From contig JAPNXP010000015.1 in NCBI GenBank assembly GCA_028753945.1, positions 1,302,001 to 1,366,000 of the forward strand: DNA of 64,000 nt. The letters run 5' to 3'. Shown one piece after another: positions 1 to 9,938 of this stretch. This DNA comes from Hexactinellida sp. DTS-2022 (taxonomy: Eukaryota > Porifera > Hexactinellida). Made by a program: the position numbers and the translations under genes. The notes below the pieces were generated by a model. That model saw only the letters and a list, made by a program, of their open reading frames with translations. It had not been told where the DNA came from and did no database searches. Within the stretch, counting starts at the first letter, position 1; every line of letters starts with the position of its first letter.

Positions 1-446
1 CCCCAAATGGAATAGGGATCACGCCAATTTCGACAGTCAAGGTTATCTATGTTCTGAAATTCATCTGATATTAATATTTGCATGGCATTAATAATCTTGG
101 ATGGTGCATTATGGCATGGAATAGATCTCTCAAACTTTTCTATTAATAAAAATATGATTAAATCACTAATTAGTTCTAATTAAGCCACAATGTAAAATTC
201 AGCAATTTATTAATTTACACATTACTTACCACGATTCATTGGTCCAGGATTCAATTAAATATCTCTACAAATAATCGATAAATTTTGAGAATAGTATTAA
301 ATATAATTATGCGATGTTAAGTTGAAAAATAGTGGGTAATCAAAATTATTATTTATATACTAGTACACGTAGTGGTAGTACTAAATATGATACTATTAAT
401 AATCATCACGAAACCATACAAAATACTTATCTGTAATTAATAATAG
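1..446. other. AT-rich intergenic DNA, no feature seen
   Basis: No convincing ORF, inverted repeat or RNA gene was seen here. The sequence is plain AT-rich intergenic DNA up to the target duplication of the MITE that follows. Confidence 0.6.
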
Positions 447-454
447 CAGTCAAT

Positions 455-636
455 CATAGGCGTCGGAAATGGGCCCGCCGTCCCTTCGGGCCGCCCGGCC
501 CGATGGCTCCGGGGCCGGCCCAATCGATTCTGGGACCGCTACATTCACGGCATCACTAATAGCACAACTATGGGCCGGGTAGACCCTTCGGGCTGCCCGG
601 CCCATGCCGGGTGGCCGGGTGGGTCCGACGTCTATG
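455..636. mobile_element. GC-rich MITE with 8-bp target duplication
   Basis: A 182-bp GC-rich island in AT-rich DNA. Its ends are inverted: CATAGGCGTCGG at the left and CCGACGTCTATG at the right. It is flanked on both sides by the direct repeat CAGTCAAT (447-454 and 637-644). An 8-bp duplication suits hAT-type or P-type insertion. The interior is rich in GGCCCG/CGGGCC palindromes. It encodes nothing convincing, although a short minus-strand ORF crosses it. Confidence 0.7.
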
Positions 637-747
637 CAGTCAATGAAACCAAAGTAATGATATCGTATGGAATTATCACCATTGGTATCCAAATCTGATG
701 AAATTTTATTAATAGAAATTTCATTCTAATTTACATAGTAACTGCAG

Positions 748-1262
748 TTGCGTCGGAAGCTCATGAATAGTGGGGCGGCCATTTTCAGTATGGTAATAAA
801 AAGTGGAGCGGCTCAGCTAGCTCACTAGCCATAGAACTAACATTATTTCTTAGAAATAGTGCTTTAATTCTAATAAATATTCTTATAAATAGTGCCTTTC
901 TAATAAATAAAGCCGCTGCAGCTCAAACGCCTATGAACTGTCACGTGGTTTGGGATGGTATGTGTTAACAATTGAAATGGTGCAAAGCTACACTCGTGAA
1001 ATGTGTGTGAATAAAATTTCAGCACAATCTGATAATGCATTGGGAAGTTATGAGTGTGAATATCATGCTCACTCGACTTGAGTGGGGAATATATAGTAAA
1101 TATTGGCCATTTTTGCATAGTCACTGTCACGTGGTTTGGGATGGTATGTGTTAACAATTGAAATGGTGCAAAGCTACACTCGTGAAATGTGTGGGAATAA
1201 AATTTCAGCACAATCTGATAATGCATTGGGAAGTTATGAGTGTGAATATCATGCTCGTTATT
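748..1262. repeat. Composite repeat with two ~133-bp direct copies, period 186 bp
   Basis: A unit starting TGTCACGTGGTTTGGGATGG at 939 recurs at 1125 with about one visible mismatch over roughly 133 bp. The 53 bp between the copies are unique. The left part (from about 748) has the same GCGTCGGAAG-type start seen in the MITE at 455, and GCTGCAGCTCAAACGCCTATG near 918 looks like its inverted partner. A 131-residue minus-strand ORF here only translates the direct repeat. Confidence 0.6.
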
Positions 1263-1384
1263 CGCTGCTATTCTCGCTGCTAACTTCACATCCATTCCTT
1301 AATTAATATAGGCATTACTATTGATACGAATCTCCTCTAGTAATTAAATTCGTTTTTATGTATATATTATACTCCCCTATTCAG

Positions 1385-1505
1385 TTTGAATAACCCATGA
1401 GGATTCCTTATGGGGATTCCCACAGGATTCCTATAGGGATTCCCATGGGGATTCCCACAGGATTCCTATGGGAATGGGATGGGAATGGGAACGGAAATTG
1501 CATTC
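1385..1505. repeat. Minisatellite of GGATTCC/GGGATTCCC units
   Basis: Degenerate tandem units built on GGGATTCCCA and GGATTCCTAT, passing into GGGAATGGGAT. No gene is seen. Confidence 0.75.
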
Positions 1506-2420
1506 CCACGGCAACCCTGTCACGGGCACCCTTATTGGTGTAAAGCCAGGCTAAATATGTATTAATTTAACCAAAAATGAAAATCATGACAGCATGCAGC
1601 ACTTCTAGTAATAATTTATTATAATTATTAGTAATAGTGAGTACAAACTTTAATTAATGGGAATATATTTAGCTCACAAGAGCGTGTGCTAAGAATCAAT
1701 TATTGCATATACAGTCAACTCCGCTTTAATAGAGTCACCTCGGGACCAGGTTGCTTTGACCCGATTAAGCGGAGAAATCTATTAACCAGTTAGCCGGTCT
1801 TTGAATATCAGCAGAATTATTGGGAAATTAATGTATAATTTTTTTTTTTTTTGAATTATATCAGAATATGTTAGTCCTAAATCCATTTCTCATCACCACT
1901 TAATAAATTTTCTTAGACAACATTGATTTAAATTTACCTAAAGCACGAAATGTATCAGTTAATATACTTATGCGGTTGGAGGTGCACAGGGATTTTGGCC
2001 AATGTACAGGGGAAAATTGGAGCCCTGTACAGGGATATGAGTCAAATAGGTTGGCAGGTATACGAGCTACTCCTGATGACTGTGAGATCCCGTTGTGGAG
2101 TCTCATGCTCATCCAGAATACTAATTTCTAAGCAAAGAGTCATCAATTTACTGTTTAATAGTACATGAATCAGTGTGTACGTATATGTGTACAGACCAGA
2201 AGAAAATTAGAAATGTCTCTCAGGCCACACACGATACAAATTTCCATTGGGCTATCAGGCCACACATAAGGTTGTTACAGGCCGCATGCGGCCTGAAAAA
2301 CCTAGTTTGCGGAACCATGCGTTATACAATAGTAGACATTTTCTCAAGTGAAAACAAACAAACTAGAAGTGCAAAGTTACAACATTGATTCACCTAAATA
2401 TCCTGTTGTATTGATGATAT
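1506..2420. other. Intergenic DNA with a degenerate pogo-like end
   Basis: At 1711-1810 the sequence starts (TA)CAGTCAACTCCGCTTTAAT and later has GATTAAGCGGAG. This resembles one terminus of a pogo/Tigger-type element such as the better preserved one at 17,520. I see no matching right end. The rest, including short ORFs on both strands near 1,900-2,390, shows no domain I recognise. Confidence 0.4.
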
Positions 2421-2640
2421 CTTTTGGGTCAAATTCCTACTCCCCATTTTATTTTGGGTTAAATTCCTACATCAGTTTTGGGTCACATTCTTACTACCAA
2501 TTATATATTTTGGGTCAAATTCCAACATTTTTGGGTCAAATTTCTGCGTCTCGTTGTAACATCCTTATGAGGATGATATTCTATTGCAGCTCTAGGGGGG
2601 GCTCGAGCCCCCCCTGTCCCCGCCTCTGCGTGTAATGGGT
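2421..2640. repeat. TTTTGGGTCAAATTCC minisatellite and GC-rich palindrome
   Basis: Five or six degenerate copies of TTTTGGGTCAAATTCCTAC lie at about 2,425-2,545. Near 2,594-2,613 there is a perfect GC palindrome around CTCGAG flanked by runs of G and C. It is probably a MITE relic similar to the one at 18,138. Confidence 0.55.
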
Positions 2641-2764
2641 ATAAATTGTATTATACAAATGCCATTAGATTGATCTGGTGCTTATTTGGAATTTATATAA
2701 TACGGTAAGCATCAATATTAATGAATTAACGGTTCAACTTTCTAGTCAGACAATCTATTTAGAG

Positions 2765-3086
2765 CGTGGTTCCCAACCTTTTCCTTTTGAAAGTAATGAT
2801 ATTGCCCCCCTAAGCTATATTTTTGCTATAATTCCCCCAGCACTACAATGTAGAATTTTGGTATGGAAATAACTGAAAAACTAAGTGAAATATAAATAAT
2901 ACTGTCAATGAGAACGTCAATATAATCAATGCTAGGTATTTTTAATTAGTCAGTGATTAAATCTTAGTGAGACAAAGTATTCCAGAAAATTTCATTAATA
3001 TATCTAAGTATACTATGTGGAATTCCTCCCCGAGGATGGCCAAATTCGTACTCAGGGAGGAATTCCTCCCAGGTTGGGAACCACTG
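2765..3086. mobile_element. hAT-like MITE with 8-bp target duplication
   Basis: Terminal inverted repeats are GTGGTTCCCAACCT at the left and AGGTTGGGAACCACTG at the right; the left end has lost one base against the right. The direct repeat ATTTAGAG flanks it at 2757-2764 and 3087-3094. The length (322 bp), the 8-bp duplication and the CAGTGGTTCCCAACCT-type terminus are typical of non-autonomous hAT elements. It has no coding capacity. Confidence 0.75.
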
Positions 3087-3245
3087 ATTTAGAGATAGCA
3101 AACTTACATTCAAGATAAAATTATTAGTTATAGGATGATAAGAATTCAAAGAGGGTATCCAACAAATCACACACGTTAAAAACTATAGTACTAAAGGGCG
3201 TAAAAGATCAAAATTTAATATACAAACAGACTTTGGTAGAGAGAC

Positions 3246-6200
3246 TTAGGAAAGTAGAGGTGTATCATCCTTGGTGCTATCGAGGATAAGTTCATCATCA
3301 TCATGGTCATCACTCGCATTACGTAACAACTGGGTAACCTTTGACGTAGGACCAGTATTAGCTAACATTAGATTATCGGCTTGTATCATTGGGTCATCAA
3401 GGGTGATCTCTTCCTCATCAGCATTGAAGTGTGTTAGAATCGCGTAGCGTTGTTTGCGTATCTTATTTGACCGGTATAGACTGTAGCAAGTAGGAAACAG
3501 CAGGACCATTAGAATTACGTTGAATAGCATTGAAATCAACATAACAATGACAAACGGTATTGAATTAGAGTTTGTGAATATGTCTACTGGTGGAATTGTA
3601 GGAGGGTTTATAGCAGAGCTGACTGTACTAACATCCACAGCATACGTGTCTGTGACCATAATTCCCTGGTAAGAGAACTCCTTTAGACTCGAAACAACAC
3701 TTTTAACAGCATCGCTATCTGATCGCCGTTCTCTACCTTTCGGTTTGAACAGGAATGCGATAGAATTGTCTGAAGTTTGCACTGCGGAGAAAACTTCGCC
3801 GATATTCTGCAGACAATTATGGATGCTCACAACCAGCTGTTCTAAATCCTGAGTAGTTAGCATTGGGTCGAGCGTAGCCTCAATCATAACCGGAATGAGA
3901 ACGGACAGGTCGGGACTAACAATATTGAGCGGGAGCGTTGACGTCATACCGTAACCCTGCGAGGTGTTGGCTCGCACATAGAAAGTGTACTCAAATCCTG
4001 GCCAGAGGTTCCCTACTGCCGCGTGTACAGACGGAGGGAACTGGTTGTGGAACGAATTCAGCACCGGCCTCTCGCCTATGTATGAGATGACCTGATAGCC
4101 CAGCACCTGCCCATTAGGTTGTGCGGGGGGAGAGTACACTATTATGACACTGCTGCCATTGGTTCCACTGTCTATGATAGAGGGTGGACTAGGGACGCCC
4201 TCCTCAGTGGTACCTCTGTAGGCATAGCTGTGTGTGCAGTACGCGCCGTCACTGCTCTCAGCCACGATAACCAGCTGGTAGGAGTAGGCCCCGTTGAGGT
4301 GTGTCAGCTGCACCGCCTGCATCCCCACAGACACCTTGCGGAGGAGGCGCGCGGCCGGACAACACATGGCGCTCTGCTCGGAGCAGCAGGCGGCCAGGTT
4401 TGGCGCTGGGCAGTGGCTGACGTCTATTATGTAGTAGAAGTGGGCAGAGCCGGAGTTGGGCGGGTTCCATTTGACCTGTAGTGCTGTTGCGCTGAGGGTG
4501 GTAATGAGGACTGAGTGAGGAGCGTCCGGCGTAGAGAATACAGTCTGACCCGTTATGGCCGGGGAGAAGGGGCCCGGGATCAAGCCATCGGACGCGGCTT
4601 GTATCCTGAGCGAGTAGAGAGAAGTGGAGAGGCCACAGAGAGTGTACGACTGGGCATCTCCGTCTACCTTAATGGTAATAGGATCGCTGTCCTCCTGGTA
4701 GTATATAATCTGGTAGTAGTCGGGGCTGACGGGAATGAAATTAGGGTACAGTAGAGGCACCCACGTGAGCAGCAGACAGGAATTGTTATAGGAACGAGCT
4801 GTGAATTGAGACGGGGCCTGAGAAGTGAGCTCTAATCCGGACAGCACGCTAACCGCGCGACTGAGACTGCCGTACTTCTCCCTGTCTACCCCAGCAGCCA
4901 CTTGGAATGTGTACAGTACGCCTGGATTAGGGGCTGTTAGCGTGTAGGTAGTCGTGTTTGTCTTAAAAACAGAGAGATCAGTGCTGTGAGAAATGAAGAG
5001 CTCGTAGTTAGTAGCTGCTGAGTTTAACGGTGGATTCCATGTGGCAACTAAGGTGGCGTTATTGACGCTAACACGCAGGTTACGGGGCGGGAAATCGGGC
5101 GTTTCACTGGTCCTAGCCATAACTGTATCCGAGAGAGGTCCGTTCTGTGTGTCCGTGTAGGCTCTCACTGCGAATGTGTACTCAGTGGAAGGAGTCAAGT
5201 TAGGCACGATGAAGAACGAAGTGTACTTCAACAGGAGCCCGGCTGACACGAACCCCTGTTCCTTCGTTCTATACAGCACCTGGTAGCCCTTGAACTGGAC
5301 AAGCACTGGGTCCCACTGCAGCTGAATTGAATGCACCCCTGTGTACTGGACGCTTAGCCCAGTCACATTCAAACTGGGGTAGACCTGTATGGAGGCACAG
5401 GTATGGGACCTGTTGCTGACCGCGTTAAAGACACTCCAGCACACAAAGTGACTCTGTTCCGAAGAGAACGTAACACTGTTGGAGGGCGAGTAGGAGGAGG
5501 TAGAGGGGCGGGAATCTATGATCCACTGGAATAAGAGGGTGCCGTATCTCTCAATACTAACTGGTAGGGATATGGTGAACTGAGTGAACTGACCAAAGAA
5601 CGTGTAAGAAGGGGATTCAATGGGGAATGCGATATCGGTAATTGAGTCCATGACAGTAACACGCGTGCTGTTGCTGCTGGTGAATGCAGAAGTGGATACC
5701 GTTATGTCTACTATGTAGGACTGAGGAGATGTGAATGTGTAATTGAACATGTTTGTTGTAGAGTGAGACAGTGTGTCGCCTATCCGCCATAGGAACGTAT
5801 GGTCGGTCTGACCCATCAGAGTATCATTAGGGAAATATGCGGTTATCGTCACCGTCTGGCCAGTAGCAACTGAGTACCAGATGGAATCTGACCTCACGCC
5901 CTCTCCACGGACGCTCACGGAGAACTCAGCGCCCCCTCCCGGGCAGGCTGTCTCCACAGCTGTGAACTGGTCGCTATCAGGGGCGCACACGTCACCAGCC
6001 ACTTTCCGGTAGCCTATGCTACGCGGATAAGTAGAACCGGGGTAACAGCCTGACGGGACAAGGGAACCGGTATTCTCGTCTGTATACACGCAGACTTCGT
6101 CTTCCTCTTCCAGCGCAAACCCGAACTCACACTCATAGTCAATTCGCGCGCAAGAACAGACATGGCTTGAGGATGCCCTGCTAAAGTCTGTTCCCTGGTA

Positions 6201-8183
6201 GCAGTGACTGGCCGTCAGCTTGCGTTGGTAGCTAACGAGAGTGCCCAGCAGACAGGCCCTGCCAGGAATGTCGTCGGAAGGAGACCATGTATGATAGTCG
6301 CTCTCTTTACAAGGCGGCCCCAGGATATCTTTCAGATCCAACTTAACTATGATCCACTCAATAGTAGCACTGTACTGTTTAGACCCGTATATGCTAACCA
6401 CAGTGGTGTACTCACCAGGCTCAGTTGCGATGCCCCAAATGAGAAGACTCTGCTCGCTAAAGTTATACTTCTGCCAGCTAACGCCCTCGTCCAGGCTGTA
6501 GTATATAAAGTTAACGTGTCCATGGTAGTACTTGTGTGCTGCCAGCATGAACCCGCCGTTATCCCCAAAGAGGTAGTACGTGAAGCCGGGCAGTGCATCC
6601 ACCCAGGTAGCGCCTGCGGTATTTGACACCATTAGATCCCCGATAACGTATAAATTACTCCCGAACGACCCAGTTGCCATGATGAGTCCTGGCGTGGAGG
6701 CCGCGGAGAGTATGGGCTCTGTCTGGTAGGTGCGGTATATGCTGGAGAACTCGGACGCTAGGTTGAGGAAGCAGGGGGCGTGGCACGAGGTGGGGTTGTT
6801 GTGGGAGTCGTAGCGTGGCGCAGTCAGTCTGCTCCACTCCCCGCCCTTGTCGTAGGAAATGAATGTGCGCAGGTAGCGCCCCCCCACGGGCCCCGCCGTC
6901 AGCTGCGTGGCTATGTAGATCCCGCGCAGACCGGCCGCCTTGTGGAAGTCCAGCAGCTTCGAGTTGCTGGCGCGGTACACCCAGGCGCTGGAGACGTCCG
7001 TGAGGTTGGGGTCGTGGTAGAGCACCCTCTCCAGGGACAGTGAGAAGCGCACCCCTCGCGACTCGGAGATGTACAGGTTGGTGAGGTTGTACTGGTGGTT
7101 AACTGCCACCACCAGCTGTCCCTCCGAGGCGTCTGCCACGTAGTAGCTCCTCTCCAGGAGGCGGGCCTGCCCCTCGCCCGGCGAGGAGGAGAACTCCGCC
7201 TCCTGGAATGAGCTCGCGTCGAAGGAGACCAGCAGGAGCTTCGAGTCCGGAGCGTCGTATTTAATCCTAACTGCGTACAGGTAGTCCGAGGCTATGTCGA
7301 ACTCGTACACCAGGTAGGGCAGGAGCAGGGCGCTCTGGGCCAGCGTGAGATTAGTGCGGTATATGTTGTACTGTCCGTCTCCGTGAGACACAGATACGTA
7401 GATGGTCTCATTCTGTCCGAACTCAGCGCCCCAGTATACGCCCCCTATTCCCTTGTTAGGGAAGAGGGAGGAGAACGACTTCCAGCTCTCTCCAAAGTCG
7501 AGGGAGATGTACGCTTGTTGGTCCGTCTGGTCGTAGGCAACGAGTATGTTACCTAGGAATGGATGCGTTATAATGTCAGAAGGTGTGAAATCGAGCTTGT
7601 GGTAATGGAATGAGGTAGCCTCGTCCTGTGAGGTGAAGAGCGCCTTGTCTTCCTGTGACACGAATATGTAATCTCGGTAATCATCCGGACTGTCTATGAA
7701 ATAATCCAAACGGACATTCCTATTGCTCCCACTGAGGAACAGTCCAGTCAGGTTCTTGAAAGTGTCCCCATAGTCGTGAGACACGTACACGGCGCTGGTG
7801 CTGGAAGCAGAGATGTACGAGTCTCTGAATAGCATCACTATCGTATCGCTGTCTGACTTGCCGGACCAGGCTATGTAGGCCAGATTGTGGTTCTCCTGAA
7901 TGGTCACGTTACTGTTGGAAATGTTGGCGTTAGCAGGCACGATATCGTCATTGATTGTACGGCGAGACCGCTTGTGCGTTTGTCCTTGGGAGCTCTGTGG
8001 GTGGGGATCAGCTGATAGGTCCTCGGGTTGGGAGAGTACCGTCTGCTGTCTGTGGGACGGGTGCTGAGGGTATTTGTAGAGGGAGGGGTCCACTCGCAGG
8101 AACTGATTCACTCCGTCAAATCGGGTGCCAAGAATGAGGGGGAGGACAAGAGATATAAACAGGACATTGGTGTATGTCCTCAT
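3246..8183 (-). CDS. VPS10-PKD-FN3 sorting receptor (sortilin/SorLA/SorCS family)
   Basis: A type I membrane protein of 1,645 residues in one uninterrupted reading frame. Visible in order: a signal peptide (1-20); a propeptide ending in a furin-type KRSRR site (71-75); a VPS10 beta-propeller (about 85-615) with Asp-box motifs such as SHDYGDTF, SLDFGESW, SYDKGGEW and SLDEGVSW; a cysteine-rich 10CC region (about 620-735) opening with CKESDYHTW; two PKD-like Ig folds (745-930); five FN3 domains (about 935-1422); a possible SEA-like region (1425-1525); a membrane helix (about 1541-1564); and an 80-residue tail. The tail has an acidic cluster and ends DDTPLLS, which contains a DXXLL motif of the kind bound by GGA adaptors. 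Family members sort ligands between Golgi, endosomes and the surface. SorCS proteins have VPS10 plus PKD and SorLA has VPS10 plus FN3, so this combination is mixed. The first ATG precedes the signal peptide directly. An ATTAAA lies about 27 nt past the stop. Confidence 0.93.
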   Translation of the reverse strand: MRTYTNVLFISLVLPLILGTRFDGVNQFLRVDPSLYKYPQHPSHRQQTVLSQPEDLSADPHPQSSQGQTHKRSRRTINDDIVPANANISNSNVTIQENHNLAYIAWSGKSDSDTIVMLFRDSYISASSTSAVYVSHDYGDTFKNLTGLFLSGSNRNVRLDYFIDSPDDYRDYIFVSQEDKALFTSQDEATSFHYHKLDFTPSDIITHPFLGNILVAYDQTDQQAYISLDFGESWKSFSSLFPNKGIGGVYWGAEFGQNETIYVSVSHGDGQYNIYRTNLTLAQSALLLPYLVYEFDIASDYLYAVRIKYDAPDSKLLLVSFDASSFQEAEFSSSPGEGQARLLERSYYVADASEGQLVVAVNHQYNLTNLYISESRGVRFSLSLERVLYHDPNLTDVSSAWVYRASNSKLLDFHKAAGLRGIYIATQLTAGPVGGRYLRTFISYDKGGEWSRLTAPRYDSHNNPTSCHAPCFLNLASEFSSIYRTYQTEPILSAASTPGLIMATGSFGSNLYVIGDLMVSNTAGATWVDALPGFTYYLFGDNGGFMLAAHKYYHGHVNFIYYSLDEGVSWQKYNFSEQSLLIWGIATEPGEYTTVVSIYGSKQYSATIEWIIVKLDLKDILGPPCKESDYHTWSPSDDIPGRACLLGTLVSYQRKLTASHCYQGTDFSRASSSHVCSCARIDYECEFGFALEEEDEVCVYTDENTGSLVPSGCYPGSTYPRSIGYRKVAGDVCAPDSDQFTAVETACPGGGAEFSVSVRGEGVRSDSIWYSVATGQTVTITAYFPNDTLMGQTDHTFLWRIGDTLSHSTTNMFNYTFTSPQSYIVDITVSTSAFTSSNSTRVTVMDSITDIAFPIESPSYTFFGQFTQFTISLPVSIERYGTLLFQWIIDSRPSTSSYSPSNSVTFSSEQSHFVCWSVFNAVSNRSHTCASIQVYPSLNVTGLSVQYTGVHSIQLQWDPVLVQFKGYQVLYRTKEQGFVSAGLLLKYTSFFIVPNLTPSTEYTFAVRAYTDTQNGPLSDTVMARTSETPDFPPRNLRVSVNNATLVATWNPPLNSAATNYELFISHSTDLSVFKTNTTTYTLTAPNPGVLYTFQVAAGVDREKYGSLSRAVSVLSGLELTSQAPSQFTARSYNNSCLLLTWVPLLYPNFIPVSPDYYQIIYYQEDSDPITIKVDGDAQSYTLCGLSTSLYSLRIQAASDGLIPGPFSPAITGQTVFSTPDAPHSVLITTLSATALQVKWNPPNSGSAHFYYIIDVSHCPAPNLAACCSEQSAMCCPAARLLRKVSVGMQAVQLTHLNGAYSYQLVIVAESSDGAYCTHSYAYRGTTEEGVPSPPSIIDSGTNGSSVIIVYSPPAQPNGQVLGYQVISYIGERPVLNSFHNQFPPSVHAAVGNLWPGFEYTFYVRANTSQGYGMTSTLPLNIVSPDLSVLIPVMIEATLDPMLTTQDLEQLVVSIHNCLQNIGEVFSAVQTSDNSIAFLFKPKGRERRSDSDAVKSVVSSLKEFSYQGIMVTDTYAVDVSTVSSAINPPTIPPVDIFTNSNSIPFVIVMLISMLFNVILMVLLFPTCYSLYRSNKIRKQRYAILTHFNADEEEITLDDPMIQADNLMLANTGPTSKVTQLLRNASDDHDDDELILDSTKDDTPLLS

Positions 8184-8630
8184 AATCTAGCTAAGTGTAT
8201 ACAGTATAGTATTAGCATTTCCCATAAAAAGAAAGAGCTTCTTTAACAAATTGTTTCGTTTTTGAATTGTTTTGTTTCGTTTTCCAGACGGGCCAGTAGC
8301 ACACACTATCCTGAGTGTTTAATAAAATCATGAAACTGCAATATACAATTATGTTTATTGTAAATTGGGCTATTCAAAAAGTTACCGACGGTGCAAAATG
8401 TGAAAGAGAGTGACATAAGAGGAGAGATTTGTCCCATGCGTTACGTAACGAATCGCGTTTATGCTCATTGGGTAATTCGAACAATAAATATTATAAAGGC
8501 TTTGTGAGTTAAGTAAGGGTGATTTTCGTTCGGATGAGGCGTTCAGTGCTTCGATCGTTTTAAATTATATCCGTACGGCGATTTTTGCAAATCTCATTTT
8601 GCTAATGTTCAACTATCAACTAATCCAATA

Positions 8631-8794
8631 CAGTGCAACCTCGATTATCCGGACTTCGATTAACCGAACTTTTCGATTATCCGAATCCTCTTAGTTGGTC
8701 CCAATGTTATTCCATATATTAGTCCAGCCTTAAATTATCCGAACATGTTTGACAGGCCGGATTCGGATAATCGAGGTTGTTACAACTTGTACTG
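8631..8794. mobile_element. pogo/Tigger-like MITE with TA duplication
   Basis: A 164-bp element between TA dinucleotides (8629-8630 and 8795-8796). It begins CAGTGCAACCTCGATTATCC and its right end carries the inverted GGATAATCGAGGTTG followed by ACTG. CGATTATCCG-type ends and TA target sites are typical of pogo/Tigger elements of the Tc1/mariner superfamily. No transposase is present. Confidence 0.8.
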
Positions 8795-9588
8795 TATATT
8801 AGTATTAAAACATTTAGGGTAAACTCAAAAGTACGCGTGAGAGCACATTAGAATAAGTTGACTCGATAAACTGATATCTAACGTCCAAATAGTAATGGAA
8901 ATCTGTCAAATTCAAATGTAAAATGGCAAATAAACAATCATTTGGAATTAGGACTTAACTAGTAGTAGTTTGACTATAAAGTACAGTTCGGTTTGTTATT
9001 AGTATTCAAATTAAAGGAACCAAAATCGTGTTCATAATAAAGAGACTAATAAGGAATTCAAATTCATGCAAAATTATCTGTTAATTAAATTGGGGAAAAA
9101 TGTTCACAATAAGCAGACCTGACCTGACTGTACATATAGTATTGAGAGACTCGTAATCTTCTAGAGTTACATATAATAGTGAAACTTGATCTAGACCGAA
9201 CCAAAGGCTAAAATAGTCCGTAAGAATTATTCAAATTAAATTAATTAAACCAATAGAAATAATGAATTATACTTACAAAAGGTAATATGCAACATAATAC
9301 CAGTTGTAAATGCTAGATAGAGAATCGACTCTCTTTAACACCAGGGGAGCGTCAAAATGTATCACTTATCCAAATTTCGCTCGCCTCATTTGGTATCACA
9401 GTTAAAAAGGTTTTGAAGGGAACCGACACAGTATCTGAACGAGAGTTCATTGTAATACATACCACTTGGTTTTCTCTCACAGCCCAATAAAAACAGAATA
9501 CAAAAGTGCAATATTTATCTGGGCAGATTATATTGAACAAATAATAGTAGTTCCCAAGAGGTAATTACATAACAACATTTTTAATATA

Positions 9589-9745
9589 GAGTAGATGTCG
9601 GATATAAGCACACCGGTTATAAGAACATATCGGATATAAGCACACTATGTTGGAAAACGTTTGCCATCTACCCTGTATAATTTATGTCGGTTATAAGCAC
9701 CATAAGTGCAGTTCCCGACGATGTGCTTATAACCGGCATCCACTG
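9589..9745. mobile_element. pogo-like MITE
   Basis: A 157-bp element with inverted ends: GATGTCGGATATAAGCAC at the left, and at the right GTGCTTATAACCGGCATCC followed by ACTG and TA. The left terminus has drifted from CAGT to GAGT. The interior repeats the GGATATAAGCACAC motif. Like the element at 8,631 it is flanked by TA and carries no gene. Confidence 0.65.
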
Positions 9746-9938
9746 TACTTCTAAAACGATGCTTTTGTCTATGCTTTTTCTAAGCTTAATCAAACTTATG
9801 ACGTTAATATTGCATTTGTTACATATTTTTATCTACTTTGAATAATGTCTACTACTAGATTATATTATTACAAACACACAAGTAATAATGTGATACTATC
9901 TGAATTTATCTCACGTTGCAGGAGGCTTAGAACACAAC

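Larger units (their letters stand above)
8184..9938. other. Divergent intergenic region between the receptor and LRRK-like genes
   Basis: This 1.75-kb AT-rich stretch separates two genes transcribed away from each other and must hold both promoters, though no promoter motif stands out. It contains two pogo-like MITEs (listed separately). A 62-residue minus-strand ORF at 9352-9540 shows no recognisable domain. The sequence TTGCAG at 9916-9921 looks like a splice acceptor, so an upstream exon of the LRRK-like gene may lie here. Confidence 0.5.

Noticed and set aside
4119-4481. ORFs opposite the receptor gene (4119-4481, 6204-6626, 6780-7043 and others)
   Set aside because: They lie antisense to well-supported VPS10, PKD and FN3 coding sequence and show no domain of their own.
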